From the NCBI GenBank assembly GCA_028284285.1, contig JANQSA010000077.1, positions 1 to 64,000 of the forward strand: DNA of 64,000 nucleotides. The letters are read 5' to 3'. Below the pieces are notes generated by a model. It was not told the DNA's origin. It did not search any database and saw only the letters and a program-made list of their open reading frames with translations. Of this stretch, positions 27,600 to 35,903 are shown one piece after another. Numbering within the stretch: position 1 is the first letter of the stretch; every line of letters begins with the position of its first letter. The translations under genes were made by a program, and so were the position numbers. Origin of the DNA: Croceivirga sp. (GTDB lineage Bacteria > Bacteroidota > Bacteroidia > Flavobacteriales > Flavobacteriaceae).

Positions 27600-28072
27600 G
27601 CTTTCCTGTGTTCCATAGTAGAAGGGGCTACACCAAAGGATTCCGGCAATTCAAGATCCGTAAAATGCACTATCCCAATTTTGATCAGCGCATGGTGATG
27701 TATGGCATGCTCCAAATTGTACATTACTTCCCTGTAATAATTGGAAAGCAGGTAGTGCTGTTGTCCCTGCAGTTGATATCCCATACGAATATCCTTATTG
27801 GGTTTTTCCAAATTTTGTTGTATGAACTCCAACTGCGCAATGGCAAAGGCGATATCCGTTTCAATTCTTTTATCGCGTTCCCTTTCATCATAAGAAACCG
27901 CGGCACCGCTGTATCCCTGAAGTAAACATAAATACAATTCAATAATGTGCCTGGTATGCTGTCCTATGGTGGCATTGGACAGTACCATACACGGTTCGGA
28001 ATAACTCTCTTTGGGAAGTTGTTGTAGTATGATCTTGAATTGCTCAATAGTATCTATGGAAGATTTGAACAT
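27587..28072 (-). CDS. DinB-like four-helix metal-binding protein
   Basis: The 161-residue protein has the DinB-type histidine pattern: 'IGQHTRHIIELY' near residues 45-57 and 'EHAIHHHALIKIG' near residues 118-130. It lacks a signal peptide, unlike the DinB protein at 3713. It lies in a tight operon between LysE and NRDE with overlaps or 2-bp gaps, so it is probably co-functional with them. The reaction is unknown. Confidence 0.72.
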   Translation of the reverse strand: MFKSSIDTIEQFKIILQQLPKESYSEPCMVLSNATIGQHTRHIIELYLCLLQGYSGAAVSYDERERDKRIETDIAFAIAQLEFIQQNLEKPNKDIRMGYQLQGQQHYLLSNYYREVMYNLEHAIHHHALIKIGIVHFTDLELPESFGVAPSTMEHRKACVQ

Positions 28073-28074
28073 TC

Positions 28075-28728
28075 TTATTGAAATTTAAGTTTAAAGCGTT
28101 TTTTAAAGAACAGGAACAAAAGATAGAAAGAAAAGCCCATATATATCACACCTAGAATACTATTAACCCAAAGGGTATACCCTTCAAAGCCCTGGATCAC
28201 ATTATGCCCCAGATAAATAAATATCCCAAGTGCTAAAAAGGTTCCCAACCCAATACCCAAAATAAAGAGTATCCGTGAACGGGAAGTGTCTTTAAGTATC
28301 CCCCTGGTCTGCAACGCCTTGCTCCATGCTAGCCAAAAGGGGATTTGCAATGGATTTAAAGCGCTAAGACTAAGTCCCAAAAGAATGGGAGAACCCATAA
28401 TTGAAGAGGGGGATACCTCATCAGAAGAAGGCAAAGGGCCTACCGCTTCCTTGAAGCTAGTAAGTGCAAGATACCCCAGTAAAACTGCCCCAAGTGGAAG
28501 TAAATAGGAAAACCATCTTTCGTTAATCACAATTTTTGAACTTCCCCAAAGGGTCAACCGTACATACACCAATTCTACAAAAATGGCAGCCAGGGCAAAT
28601 AGCAAGGCATTTTCCACGCTTTGGGAGGCGGCAATATCAAAAGCGGTAATGTTGAGCGTACCTAAGGGTAACGCCCCCAGCCAGCTGATCAACAGACCGG
28701 CTCCACAGACTTTCAAATAGTTCTTCAT
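28075..28728 (-). CDS. LysE/RhtB-family exporter
   Basis: The 217-residue protein has six hydrophobic segments and a LysE-like start (LGALPLGTLNITAFDIA, comparable to the conserved PGP/LNI region). LysE-type proteins export amino acids or small metabolites. It is the first gene of the LysE/DinB/NRDE/ATP-grasp/OMP operon, so the exported compound may be a product of these enzymes; this is inference. Confidence 0.78.
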   Translation of the reverse strand: MKNYLKVCGAGLLISWLGALPLGTLNITAFDIAASQSVENALLFALAAIFVELVYVRLTLWGSSKIVINERWFSYLLPLGAVLLGYLALTSFKEAVGPLPSSDEVSPSSIMGSPILLGLSLSALNPLQIPFWLAWSKALQTRGILKDTSRSRILFILGIGLGTFLALGIFIYLGHNVIQGFEGYTLWVNSILGVIYMGFSFYLLFLFFKKRFKLKFQ

Positions 28729-28756
28729 CCCTAATATGCTATCAAAATAAGCGTAC

Positions 28757-29200
28757 CTATTTTTTGATATTTTCCCAGTTTTTGTCGGCTTGTCGTTTTA
28801 AGTCCCCGGGGGATTCCGCCAACCAAAGCTGCAAAGTATTATTTTTCCCCGAGTTGTAGAAAAGATACAGGGCGCCATCCCGGATCTCAAAGGTTTCAGG
28901 ATTTACGGATACTTTCTTACCCGAGACGGCAACAGCATAGGCACAATATCCTCCGTATTGGGGCAGGTAGCGCTCCGGATCACCTGTGAACTTTTTGAGG
29001 TTATCCGCATTGGCAAATTTCAGTTTTACACCATCATACGTTGTAGTGAAAGCCGCATCCCCTTTCATGGCCTGACCATCAAAATAGGCTACCACATCAT
29101 AACCGTTGGCTACAAATCCTTTTTTGGTATTGTAATTTTTGCTTTGTGCCATCACGGCAACACTGCATAACACCATGAATGCACCAATCACTTTTTTCAT
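28757..29200 (-). CDS. Secreted YHS-domain protein
   Basis: The 147-residue product has a signal peptide (VAVMAQ) and a YHS-type domain (residues ~25-95: GYDVVAYFDGQAMKGDAAF... YLPQYGGYCAYAVA) with the conserved cysteine in YCAYA. YHS domains often bind metals or sit beside metal transporters. It is the last gene of the redox operon, 1 bp from the upstream gene. Confidence 0.8.
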   Translation of the reverse strand: MKKVIGAFMVLCSVAVMAQSKNYNTKKGFVANGYDVVAYFDGQAMKGDAAFTTTYDGVKLKFANADNLKKFTGDPERYLPQYGGYCAYAVAVSGKKVSVNPETFEIRDGALYLFYNSGKNNTLQLWLAESPGDLKRQADKNWENIKK

Positions 29201-29201
29201 T

Positions 29202-29984
29202 TTAATATATTGAAGATTCCTTCTTTAACTTTTCGATTTGGGAAACATCAATCTGCATGATCCTCCATTCCCCGAGTTCCTTTACCTGACCTGTTAATCG
29301 GGAAGGCTGGCCTATATAGGGTAGTATGTCTTGATGTATAGGGTTTCCTTTCACATCCGTCAATAAAAAATAGACTTCACGGTTATTTTCTTCTTTTGTC
29401 ACTAAAACCGGAGGGACTCCTCCCAAAATACAAAGCGCTGCACAACTGCGGTGTATTTTGCCATAACCGGGTTTCATTACCCCAAAATAGCATTTCGGAT
29501 CAATGATCTCTCCTTCCAGTGTTCGTGTTCCCATGGATTTCGGCTGCTCGTATGCCCCTGTTCCTGACACCATGACTTTCTGGCTATCGTCAATTTCCAG
29601 CAATGTTCTTCCATTGTAATAGATCAACTGTCCTTCAATAGTCAATTGTTTCCCATTTAAATCACCCTTTCTTTCCCGAAGGTCCTTCAAAAACGGATTG
29701 GGACCGGACTTTCCGAAGCCCAATAGTACAATTTCCTTGAACTCATTTTCAGCCAGTGGTACACGGAGCATAGGGTATGGGGATTCATGATACACCCCGG
29801 AAACCTGGGTGGGATTCCCAAAATCGAACGTACTATTTACAGCGGGTCGTTGAAAGAAGCCAAATACGGCCGCTCCCGTTAACAGTATTAAAACCGTTAT
29901 CCAGATAAAGCGCTTAAGCAACTTTTTGGTGCCAGGGCCTACCTCCTTCTGATAACCAATATAAAACTCATCGCTCCTTTTCAT
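29202..29984 (-). CDS. Membrane-anchored protein with conserved DPKCYFG...SCAALC cysteine motif
   Basis: The 260-residue protein has one N-terminal membrane helix (about residues 25-44) and an extracytoplasmic domain. Residues ~157-195 carry a striking cluster: Cys165 in IDPKCYFGVMKPG and Cys181/Cys185 in HRSCAALC, followed by GGVPPVLV. I recognise this motif from conserved hypothetical proteins near oxidoreductases, but know no assigned activity; it might bind a metal or hold a redox disulphide. It overlaps the preceding Rieske-cytochrome gene by 4 bp. Confidence 0.65.
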   Translation of the reverse strand: MKRSDEFYIGYQKEVGPGTKKLLKRFIWITVLILLTGAAVFGFFQRPAVNSTFDFGNPTQVSGVYHESPYPMLRVPLAENEFKEIVLLGFGKSGPNPFLKDLRERKGDLNGKQLTIEGQLIYYNGRTLLEIDDSQKVMVSGTGAYEQPKSMGTRTLEGEIIDPKCYFGVMKPGYGKIHRSCAALCILGGVPPVLVTKEENNREVYFLLTDVKGNPIHQDILPYIGQPSRLTGQVKELGEWRIMQIDVSQIEKLKKESSIY

Positions 29985-31015
29985 GATGAACTAATTGGGG
30001 GTATCGCAGTGCCTTCCGGAAAGGCCTTCGGATTAATATAGACCATACCTTTTTCTATTTTAAGTGCATAGGTTTTCACTTTTTCAGTAAAAGGCGGTGG
30101 TGATTGTCCATTGTGTGGGAGGTATTGATAGCCATGCCAGGGACAGGTAACACATCCGTCCACGATTTTACCTTCGCCCAGGGGGCCGCCCTGATGCTTG
30201 CAAACATTATGGATCGCCGATAATTTACCATCATACTTGAAAATAGCCACCCGTTCCCCTTTCACTGTAAATATCTTTGCCCGACTCTCCTCAATTTCCT
30301 CCGGGGGACATACTTTGTGCCACCCCTCGGTGTTCTTTTCGGCCACAAAGCGATCTACTTTTGATTCTTTAAAAGCGGCCACCAAATGCAGGGAAACCAG
30401 GGTGAGCCATCCCAGAAAAAGTGTTGCGGTTGTAAAGACCGAGGTCTCCTGCTGAAACGCTCCCAGGAACACATGCAGGATCACCAGAGCATAGGCCAGG
30501 TATACCATCATATGCAAGCGTTTCCAGGTTTTTGCGGAAAGATTGTGTAAGAAGAAATCATGACTTGTGGAAGCCATGACAAACAAGATCAACAGGGCGA
30601 AAAAACCAAGCACCTGAAAGGGAAAATTGGTAAGGGAACCGTAATCCATATTGGAAGTGAAAAGGGAGTAGATGGGATTAACATTCCCCAGGGCATGAAA
30701 ATGAATAATGGCAAAAATACCGTGAATTAAAGCCGCCAGAAACATACTCACCCCAAGATGCCTTCTGTTGTACAAAACGGGAAGAAATTTAGTGTTCAGC
30801 CGGGTGAGCGGTCCAATGGCCAAAATGATATGTAACATGATGATGGCCAGCGAACCAAAAGCACGAATAATCACCGTTTCCGCTATAATCTCCGGATTGG
30901 TCAGAAAGCTGATGGTAAAAAAGAGCACCAGGTAGATTACCATGCCTGAAACTATGAGTCGGTCATAGGCTTTTTTGTGGGTATTCCAGAACACCCATTT
31001 ATAGTCCAGCCCCAT
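29981..31015 (-). CDS. Ferric-reductase-like heme-b membrane protein with C-terminal Rieske [2Fe-2S] domain
   Basis: The 344-residue protein combines a six-helix ferric-reductase-like domain (residues ~15-215, with candidate heme histidines at 62, 86, 98, 168 and 181) with a C-terminal Rieske domain. The cluster ligands are Cys272/His274 (CKHQGG) and Cys291/His294 (CPWHG). It could pass electrons between quinone, heme and the Rieske cluster. It overlaps both neighbours by 1-4 bp. Whether the Rieske domain faces the cytoplasm is not decided by the sequence. Confidence 0.85.
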   Translation of the reverse strand: MGLDYKWVFWNTHKKAYDRLIVSGMVIYLVLFFTISFLTNPEIIAETVIIRAFGSLAIIMLHIILAIGPLTRLNTKFLPVLYNRRHLGVSMFLAALIHGIFAIIHFHALGNVNPIYSLFTSNMDYGSLTNFPFQVLGFFALLILFVMASTSHDFFLHNLSAKTWKRLHMMVYLAYALVILHVFLGAFQQETSVFTTATLFLGWLTLVSLHLVAAFKESKVDRFVAEKNTEGWHKVCPPEEIEESRAKIFTVKGERVAIFKYDGKLSAIHNVCKHQGGPLGEGKIVDGCVTCPWHGYQYLPHNGQSPPPFTEKVKTYALKIEKGMVYINPKAFPEGTAIPPISSS

Positions 31016-31377
31016 TAGAATTCAATTTTAAAAAGTTCTTCTTTTTTGATAGCATCCATAATGTATATTCCTTTTGTACCAGGGGAAATCAAAAATTCAT
31101 AGCTTCCCCTACCTTCCAATTGTCCTAAAATATTCCCACGGCTACCATCTGTATACATTTCATAGACCAGGCTTGCCGTACTTTTTAAGGGCGTATCAAC
31201 CTGTATTTTAAGCGATTGCCCGGATAAGGAAAACGAAACCGGGAGTTCTCCCGAAGCATCGGATGTCCGGGCGGAAGTGAAATCCAGATCCTTAATAGCC
31301 AGGAACATCAACAGCGGCAGTACCACTGCTATTCCTATCCAAATGTATTTATGTGCTTTTCGCTGTCCCGCTATCAC
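31015..31377 (-). CDS. Small membrane-anchored hypothetical protein
   Basis: The 120-residue protein has an N-terminal helix (YIWIGIAVVLPLLMFLAI) and a beta-rich soluble part (SFSLSGQSLKIQVD...YEFLISPGTKGIYIMD). No cysteine or metal motif is present. It overlaps the next gene by one base and the previous small gene by four, so it is an integral part of the redox operon; it may be an accessory or assembly subunit. Confidence 0.65.
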   Translation of the reverse strand: MIAGQRKAHKYIWIGIAVVLPLLMFLAIKDLDFTSARTSDASGELPVSFSLSGQSLKIQVDTPLKSTASLVYEMYTDGSRGNILGQLEGRGSYEFLISPGTKGIYIMDAIKKEELFKIEF

Positions 31378-31586
31378 TGCGCTTTGGGTCTAAAAAGTTT
31401 AACAAAAAAGAAAGGCCAGGTAGCCATTACTCCTGGAAACAACAGTATGCGAACACTTTTTTTACTACCGCCCAGTTGCGGGTCGATCTTCTTGGCACCG
31501 ATCAGCAAAAAGTAGAGAGCAAAAAGGATACCGGCCGCAAAATAGGCGCCAAGAATTCCCAAAACTATTGAAATCACAGTCTCCAT
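31374..31586 (-). CDS. Small two-helix membrane protein
   Basis: The 70-residue protein METVISIVLGILGAYFAAG has two hydrophobic segments (residues ~5-30, ~47-60) separated by a basic loop (GAKKIDPQLGGSKKS). It starts exactly at the stop of the Rieske-ThDP gene and overlaps the next by 4 bp, which supports a real gene despite its size. Its role is probably structural within the membrane complex. Confidence 0.62.
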   Translation of the reverse strand: METVISIVLGILGAYFAAGILFALYFLLIGAKKIDPQLGGSKKSVRILLFPGVMATWPFFFVKLFRPKAQ

Positions 31587-33542
31587 TTATATCAGATTTA
31601 CATCGGTCATTACCTCTAAAACCCCAGGCCCTTCCCGGGCAAACAACTGTTGCATCCCTTCGTGTAATTCTTCCTGTTTTGAGATACGTTGCCCCCAGGC
31701 CCCGCAGGACTGCGCAAATTCCGCAAAGTTGGGATTGGACAATGACGTTTTCCAAACTTCAAATTCCCCGGCACGTTGTTCTTTGGAGATCTTGCCCAAC
31801 TCATGATTGTTAAGAATGATCAGTTTTACAGGCATCCGGTACTTGACCAGTGTGGTTATTTCTGCTAAATATTGACAGAGGCCACCGTCCCCTGCTACGG
31901 CCACCACAGGTCTGGAATTTTTTACGGCGGTCCATGCCCCAATAGCAGCGGGCAATGCAAAACCGATTGACCCCAAATACCCGGACATAAGAAAATCATG
32001 TGCTTTGGACTCAAAATAACGACCAAAGGAATAGGCATTGTTCCCCACATCCACACACATTACGGCATTTGAAGGGGTATATCGGTTCATGGCATCAAAT
32101 ACTGCAATAGAGCTAACCCTCTTATCCGAGGTTTCCTTTAGACGCTTTGCCTTTTCTTCCCGCCATATGTTCCAGCGATCCGCTACTTCTTGTGTTTGAT
32201 CCTCGGTAGTGATCTGTCCTTCCAATGCCTCGGCAAAAAGTTCTAAGGTTCTCGATATCTCGCCCCAAACCGCCACATCTACCTTGTGAAATTTGCTCAA
32301 TGCCAGGGGGTCAAAATCTACCTGGATAGTAGGTTTCTTAGGGGTAATTCCGGTATGGTTGGAAAAAGACGCACCAAAAACGATCAACAGGTCCGACTCA
32401 TTCATAAACCATGAGGCTATAGGGGTACCACTTCGGCCCAATACCCCGCCCCCCAGGGGATGATCGTCTGCAATTAGTCCCTTACCCTTAAAAGTGGTTA
32501 CTACGGGCGCTTTTAATTGCTCCGCGAAAGCAACCACCGCTTTCCGATGAAAACGGGAACCGTGCCCCATGATGATCACCGGCCGCTTTGCCCTTTTGAT
32601 CATTTCCACCGCATCCGCTACTGCCTGCTTTGGGGGTGCTATTTCCTGTGAGGTAATACGTTGCTCAGGGGTTTGTGCCCTGGTATTTTCAGGAACGCTC
32701 CGTTCCTGGACTTCATCAGGAAAGGTGATATGGGAGACATCCCGTTTAAGAATAGCATGTTTTACAGCCAGGGCCATCAATTCCGCGTGTTTGCTATCCT
32801 GCTGTACCCTATGATTGAATTCCGCCACCGTGGTAAATGCCTGAACCAGATCCACTTCCTGAAAATTTCCCGTGCCCACTACCTGTGTGGCCACCTGTCC
32901 GGTTAACGCCAATAAGGGCGCCCGATCTACCTTGGCATCCCACATTCCGGTATACATGTTTGTAGCTCCGGGACCTGCTATGGAAAAGCAAGCTGCAGGC
33001 CGGCCTGTTAATTTGCCATAAGCAGAGGCGGCAAAAGCCCCGGCCCCTTCATGACGAATGCCATAAAAATTAAGCTTTCCCTTTCCTTCCAATCGGCGCA
33101 TGGCATCTGCAAAACCCAGGTTAGAGTGGCCCACCATACCAAAGACCGTATCTACCCCCCAGTTCACCATAGTCTCCGCCATGATATCCGAGACCGTGGT
33201 TTGGTGTTGCTCTTCTTCTTCGGTCCCCACGTAAATAGCCCCATTTTCTTCCTTGATTGCGTAGGTAGGGACCCCGTCATCATAGCCTCCCGGAGGTTTT
33301 CCGGTACAGGGATGAAAATCCCAGCCGTGCCAGGGACAGCGCAACAGGCCATTCTCTATTGAACCCTCTCCCAGGGGTCCTCCCTGATGGGGACATTTAT
33401 TGTCCAACGCGGAAAACGTTCCTTCAAAATGGGTCAAACAAATACCCTTATGACCCGCGGTAACCGTCTTTACCCTTCCCTCAGGTAATTCCTTCTTGTT
33501 GTCCAGGACTTTATGCCATATTAATTTTTTAGTTGCTGCCAT
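31587..33542 (-). CDS. Rieske [2Fe-2S] domain fused to ThDP-dependent (pyruvate-oxidase/acetolactate-synthase-like) enzyme
   Basis: The 651-residue fusion has an N-terminal Rieske domain (residues ~5-105; Cys50/His52 in CPHQGG and Cys69/His72 in CPWHG) followed by a full three-domain thiamine-diphosphate enzyme. The catalytic glutamate is in RHEGAGAFAA (Glu165) and the Mg-ThDP motif is GDGG (551-554)...NN (578-579). The ThDP part resembles pyruvate oxidase and acetolactate synthase. Electrons from 2-oxoacid decarboxylation could pass to the Rieske cluster, but this is inferred. The antiporter gene overlaps its start. Confidence 0.88.
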   Translation of the reverse strand: MAATKKLIWHKVLDNKKELPEGRVKTVTAGHKGICLTHFEGTFSALDNKCPHQGGPLGEGSIENGLLRCPWHGWDFHPCTGKPPGGYDDGVPTYAIKEENGAIYVGTEEEEQHQTTVSDIMAETMVNWGVDTVFGMVGHSNLGFADAMRRLEGKGKLNFYGIRHEGAGAFAASAYGKLTGRPAACFSIAGPGATNMYTGMWDAKVDRAPLLALTGQVATQVVGTGNFQEVDLVQAFTTVAEFNHRVQQDSKHAELMALAVKHAILKRDVSHITFPDEVQERSVPENTRAQTPEQRITSQEIAPPKQAVADAVEMIKRAKRPVIIMGHGSRFHRKAVVAFAEQLKAPVVTTFKGKGLIADDHPLGGGVLGRSGTPIASWFMNESDLLIVFGASFSNHTGITPKKPTIQVDFDPLALSKFHKVDVAVWGEISRTLELFAEALEGQITTEDQTQEVADRWNIWREEKAKRLKETSDKRVSSIAVFDAMNRYTPSNAVMCVDVGNNAYSFGRYFESKAHDFLMSGYLGSIGFALPAAIGAWTAVKNSRPVVAVAGDGGLCQYLAEITTLVKYRMPVKLIILNNHELGKISKEQRAGEFEVWKTSLSNPNFAEFAQSCGAWGQRISKQEELHEGMQQLFAREGPGVLEVMTDVNLI

Positions 33543-34785
33543 GCTCCCTTGGTTTTAATAATCGGATAACTAGTTTATCAATGGTAAGGCCTTGTACAAT
33601 AATGGAAAAGACCACAACACAATAGGTTGCGAAGAGGATGGCCTCACGAAATTCTCCTTCAGGCAAGGACAAGGCCAGGGCAATGGAAATTCCCCCGCGT
33701 AAACCTGCCCAGGTTAAAATAACCATTTTCTTCCCATTGCTTCGTTGGCCCTTTCTTAAAAATATATTGGAAATCAGTACCGAAATGTATCGTGAGAAAA
33801 GCACAACTACAATGGCCATGATACCCAAAAGCAAATAATTGGACTGAAATTCAAGGCTCACAATTTCCAAACCGATCAAGACGAATAGGATCGCATTGAA
33901 AATCTCATCCAATACCTTCCAAAACGTATTCATATGCGCTTTTAGCGGTTCACTCGGACAGGAGGTGTGCAGGTAGTTGCCAAAGATCAACCCCAAAACC
34001 ACCATGGCCAGGGCGCCGGAAACATGAAGCAAGGAGGCCAGCCAATAGCCCCCCATTACCATTGCCAGGGAGATATGTACCGCTATGATAGGAGATTCGT
34101 AAATGCTCTTTAGAAAATATTTGCCGACAAACCCCAATACAAATCCCAGCGCTACCCCACCAAAAGCTTCCCGGGCAAACTCCAGAAAAATGTGGGAGGG
34201 TTCCACACCCTCTCCTCCGGACATAGTGGCGATAGTAAGCAGTGAGATAAACACTACAATCCCTACCCCATCATTAAACAGGGATTCCCCTACAATTTTA
34301 ATTTCCAGGTCCTTAGGAGCACCTGCTTTTTTAAGTAAAGCCAGAACAGCAATAGGGTCGGTAGGGGAAATCAATGCACCGAATACCAGACAGTAGATAT
34401 AGCTGATTTCCAGTCCTACTCCGCCTGAAAGCAAATACACCAACGTTCCGATCAAAAAAGTAGAGAGTAGTACGCCAAGGGAAGCGTATACTACCACCGG
34501 ACCTTTTTCTTCAATCAAACGGTGTAGATTTACGTGAATCGCTCCGGCAAACAACAGGAACCCCAGTAAAAAATCAAAAAGTATGGTCCTAAAATCTATG
34601 GTTTCGATAATGGAACAAACCCTTCGGAAGGTTTCCTGATCCACCCACCCTAGAATTCCAATCCCTATTGACGCGACGATTGCTAAAATCATCACCCCAA
34701 TGGTGTCTGGCAATTTGAACAATTTTCTATTCAAAAAACTCAACAGCGAAGAAAGCGCAACGATTCCTGTAAAGATCTGAAACAT
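33529..34785 (-). CDS. Na+(K+)/H+ antiporter, CPA1/NhaP type
   Basis: The 418-residue polytopic protein has about 12 hydrophobic segments and the CPA1 signature: GALISPTDPIAVLALL and GESLFNDGVGIVVFISLL, with the paired acidic residues used for cation/proton exchange. It is a cytoplasmic-membrane antiporter. It lies between the flavodoxin-like reductase (24-bp gap) and the Rieske-ThDP gene (14-bp overlap), suggesting a proton- or sodium-coupled function beside the redox proteins. Confidence 0.88.
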   Translation of the reverse strand: MFQIFTGIVALSSLLSFLNRKLFKLPDTIGVMILAIVASIGIGILGWVDQETFRRVCSIIETIDFRTILFDFLLGFLLFAGAIHVNLHRLIEEKGPVVVYASLGVLLSTFLIGTLVYLLSGGVGLEISYIYCLVFGALISPTDPIAVLALLKKAGAPKDLEIKIVGESLFNDGVGIVVFISLLTIATMSGGEGVEPSHIFLEFAREAFGGVALGFVLGFVGKYFLKSIYESPIIAVHISLAMVMGGYWLASLLHVSGALAMVVLGLIFGNYLHTSCPSEPLKAHMNTFWKVLDEIFNAILFVLIGLEIVSLEFQSNYLLLGIMAIVVVLFSRYISVLISNIFLRKGQRSNGKKMVILTWAGLRGGISIALALSLPEGEFREAILFATYCVVVFSIIVQGLTIDKLVIRLLKPREHGSN

Positions 34786-34809
34786 GGCTGGAAAGCTTAG
34801 CGGTAAGCC

Positions 34810-35568
34810 CTATCTCTTATGTTCCGGGCTATCAAATCCAGCCTGGCAGCCCGCTTCCCATTCGTCCGGTTGATTCCCGTACGCCGGGATCCCTCCGTTA
34901 TCTTTTAACATACGTGCTAAATGCAAACAATTCCAAACCAAGAAGGTAGTATTCCTGTTGGTGAAATCATTTTCCGGACCTCCGGAGCCCTCATCGCGAT
35001 AAGAAGGGCCGGGACCCGCCTCTCCCATCCATCCGGCATCTGCCTGTGGGGGAACGGTATACCCAATATGGGACAACGAAAACAAAATGTTCATGGCGCA
35101 ATGCTTTACACCGTCTTCATTTCCAGTGATCAAGGTAGCGCCCACTTTTCCATAATCGCGGTACTGCCCTTTGCCATTAAACTGATGGGTATAACCGTAC
35201 ATGCGTTCCAGGGTGCGGTTGCATACCGAAGACTTTTCTCCCAACCAGACTGAGGTGCATATAATCAATATATCGCAGGCGTCAATTTCCTTTTGAATGA
35301 TAGGCCAGTCATCTTTATCCCACTCCGGTGTAAGCGACATGTCCAATCCCAAACCGGCAGGAATTTCATAATCTACCGGACGGATCACCTTGGTACTTAC
35401 CCCATTCTTTTCAAAAATGTTTTGTGCTACCCGGATCAATCCCTCCGTATGGGATAAAACAGGAGTCCGATTAAGAGTGCAGTTCAAAAACAATACGTTT
35501 AGGTCGTCATATTTCGCAGGGGGATTTTCACAATGTTTGGTGGTAATTTTTTTGAGTTGATCAGTCAT
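34810..35568 (-). CDS. Flavodoxin-like NAD(P)H-dependent FMN reductase
   Basis: The 252-residue protein has a flavodoxin/FMN-reductase Rossmann fold: NVLFLNCTLNRTPVLSHTEGLIR near residues 28-50 and an FMN-loop-like ICTSVWLGEKSSVCNRTLERMYGY. The C-terminal half (GWMGEAGPGPSYRDEG) is longer than minimal flavodoxins. It is the first gene of the leftward redox operon and could feed or drain electrons for the Rieske proteins; this link is inferred. Confidence 0.75.
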   Translation of the reverse strand: MTDQLKKITTKHCENPPAKYDDLNVLFLNCTLNRTPVLSHTEGLIRVAQNIFEKNGVSTKVIRPVDYEIPAGLGLDMSLTPEWDKDDWPIIQKEIDACDILIICTSVWLGEKSSVCNRTLERMYGYTHQFNGKGQYRDYGKVGATLITGNEDGVKHCAMNILFSLSHIGYTVPPQADAGWMGEAGPGPSYRDEGSGGPENDFTNRNTTFLVWNCLHLARMLKDNGGIPAYGNQPDEWEAGCQAGFDSPEHKR

Positions 35569-35903
35569 GTTTATTTTGGATTATAGTTGTTCTCGTTGAT
35601 GTCGTCTATTAGGTCGATCCTTGCTTTTTAACATTACAGGACAATTTATGTTAAAATTTTACCAATGACGTTAAATTAGTAAAAAGTATAGTGTCCGGCA
35701 TGTCTCGGGTGCCATTAAAAGGGACGATGACAACGCCTGTACCCCTGAAAAACAAAAATCCGTTAATACGCTGGCCAGCGAGATTGAGAAGTATGGCATT
35801 TTATCCGTTTTGTACTAGCTTTGAGGGGATAGGAATGTATTTGATAACTATGTAAAAAAAGTGGTAGCCCATTATGACATAGTACTAAAAAACATCAAAA
35901 CGA
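35569..35903 (+). other. Intergenic gap with a possible coding remnant
   Basis: These 335 bp separate the redox operon from the serine hydrolase. A short open stretch at about 35,686-35,812 reads with protein-like composition (SVRHVSGAIKRDDDNACTP..., KQKSVNTLASEIEKYG) and then stops in frame; after two stops the frame resumes as DRNVFDNYVKKVVAHYDIV. This looks like the eroded end of a gene, but I cannot name the family. A TAGCTTTG box (35816-35823) may promote the downstream gene. Confidence 0.35.

Noticed and set aside
28757-35568. Cytochrome bc1 complex
   Set aside because: There is no cytochrome b or c1 subunit, and the membrane protein is of ferric-reductase type.
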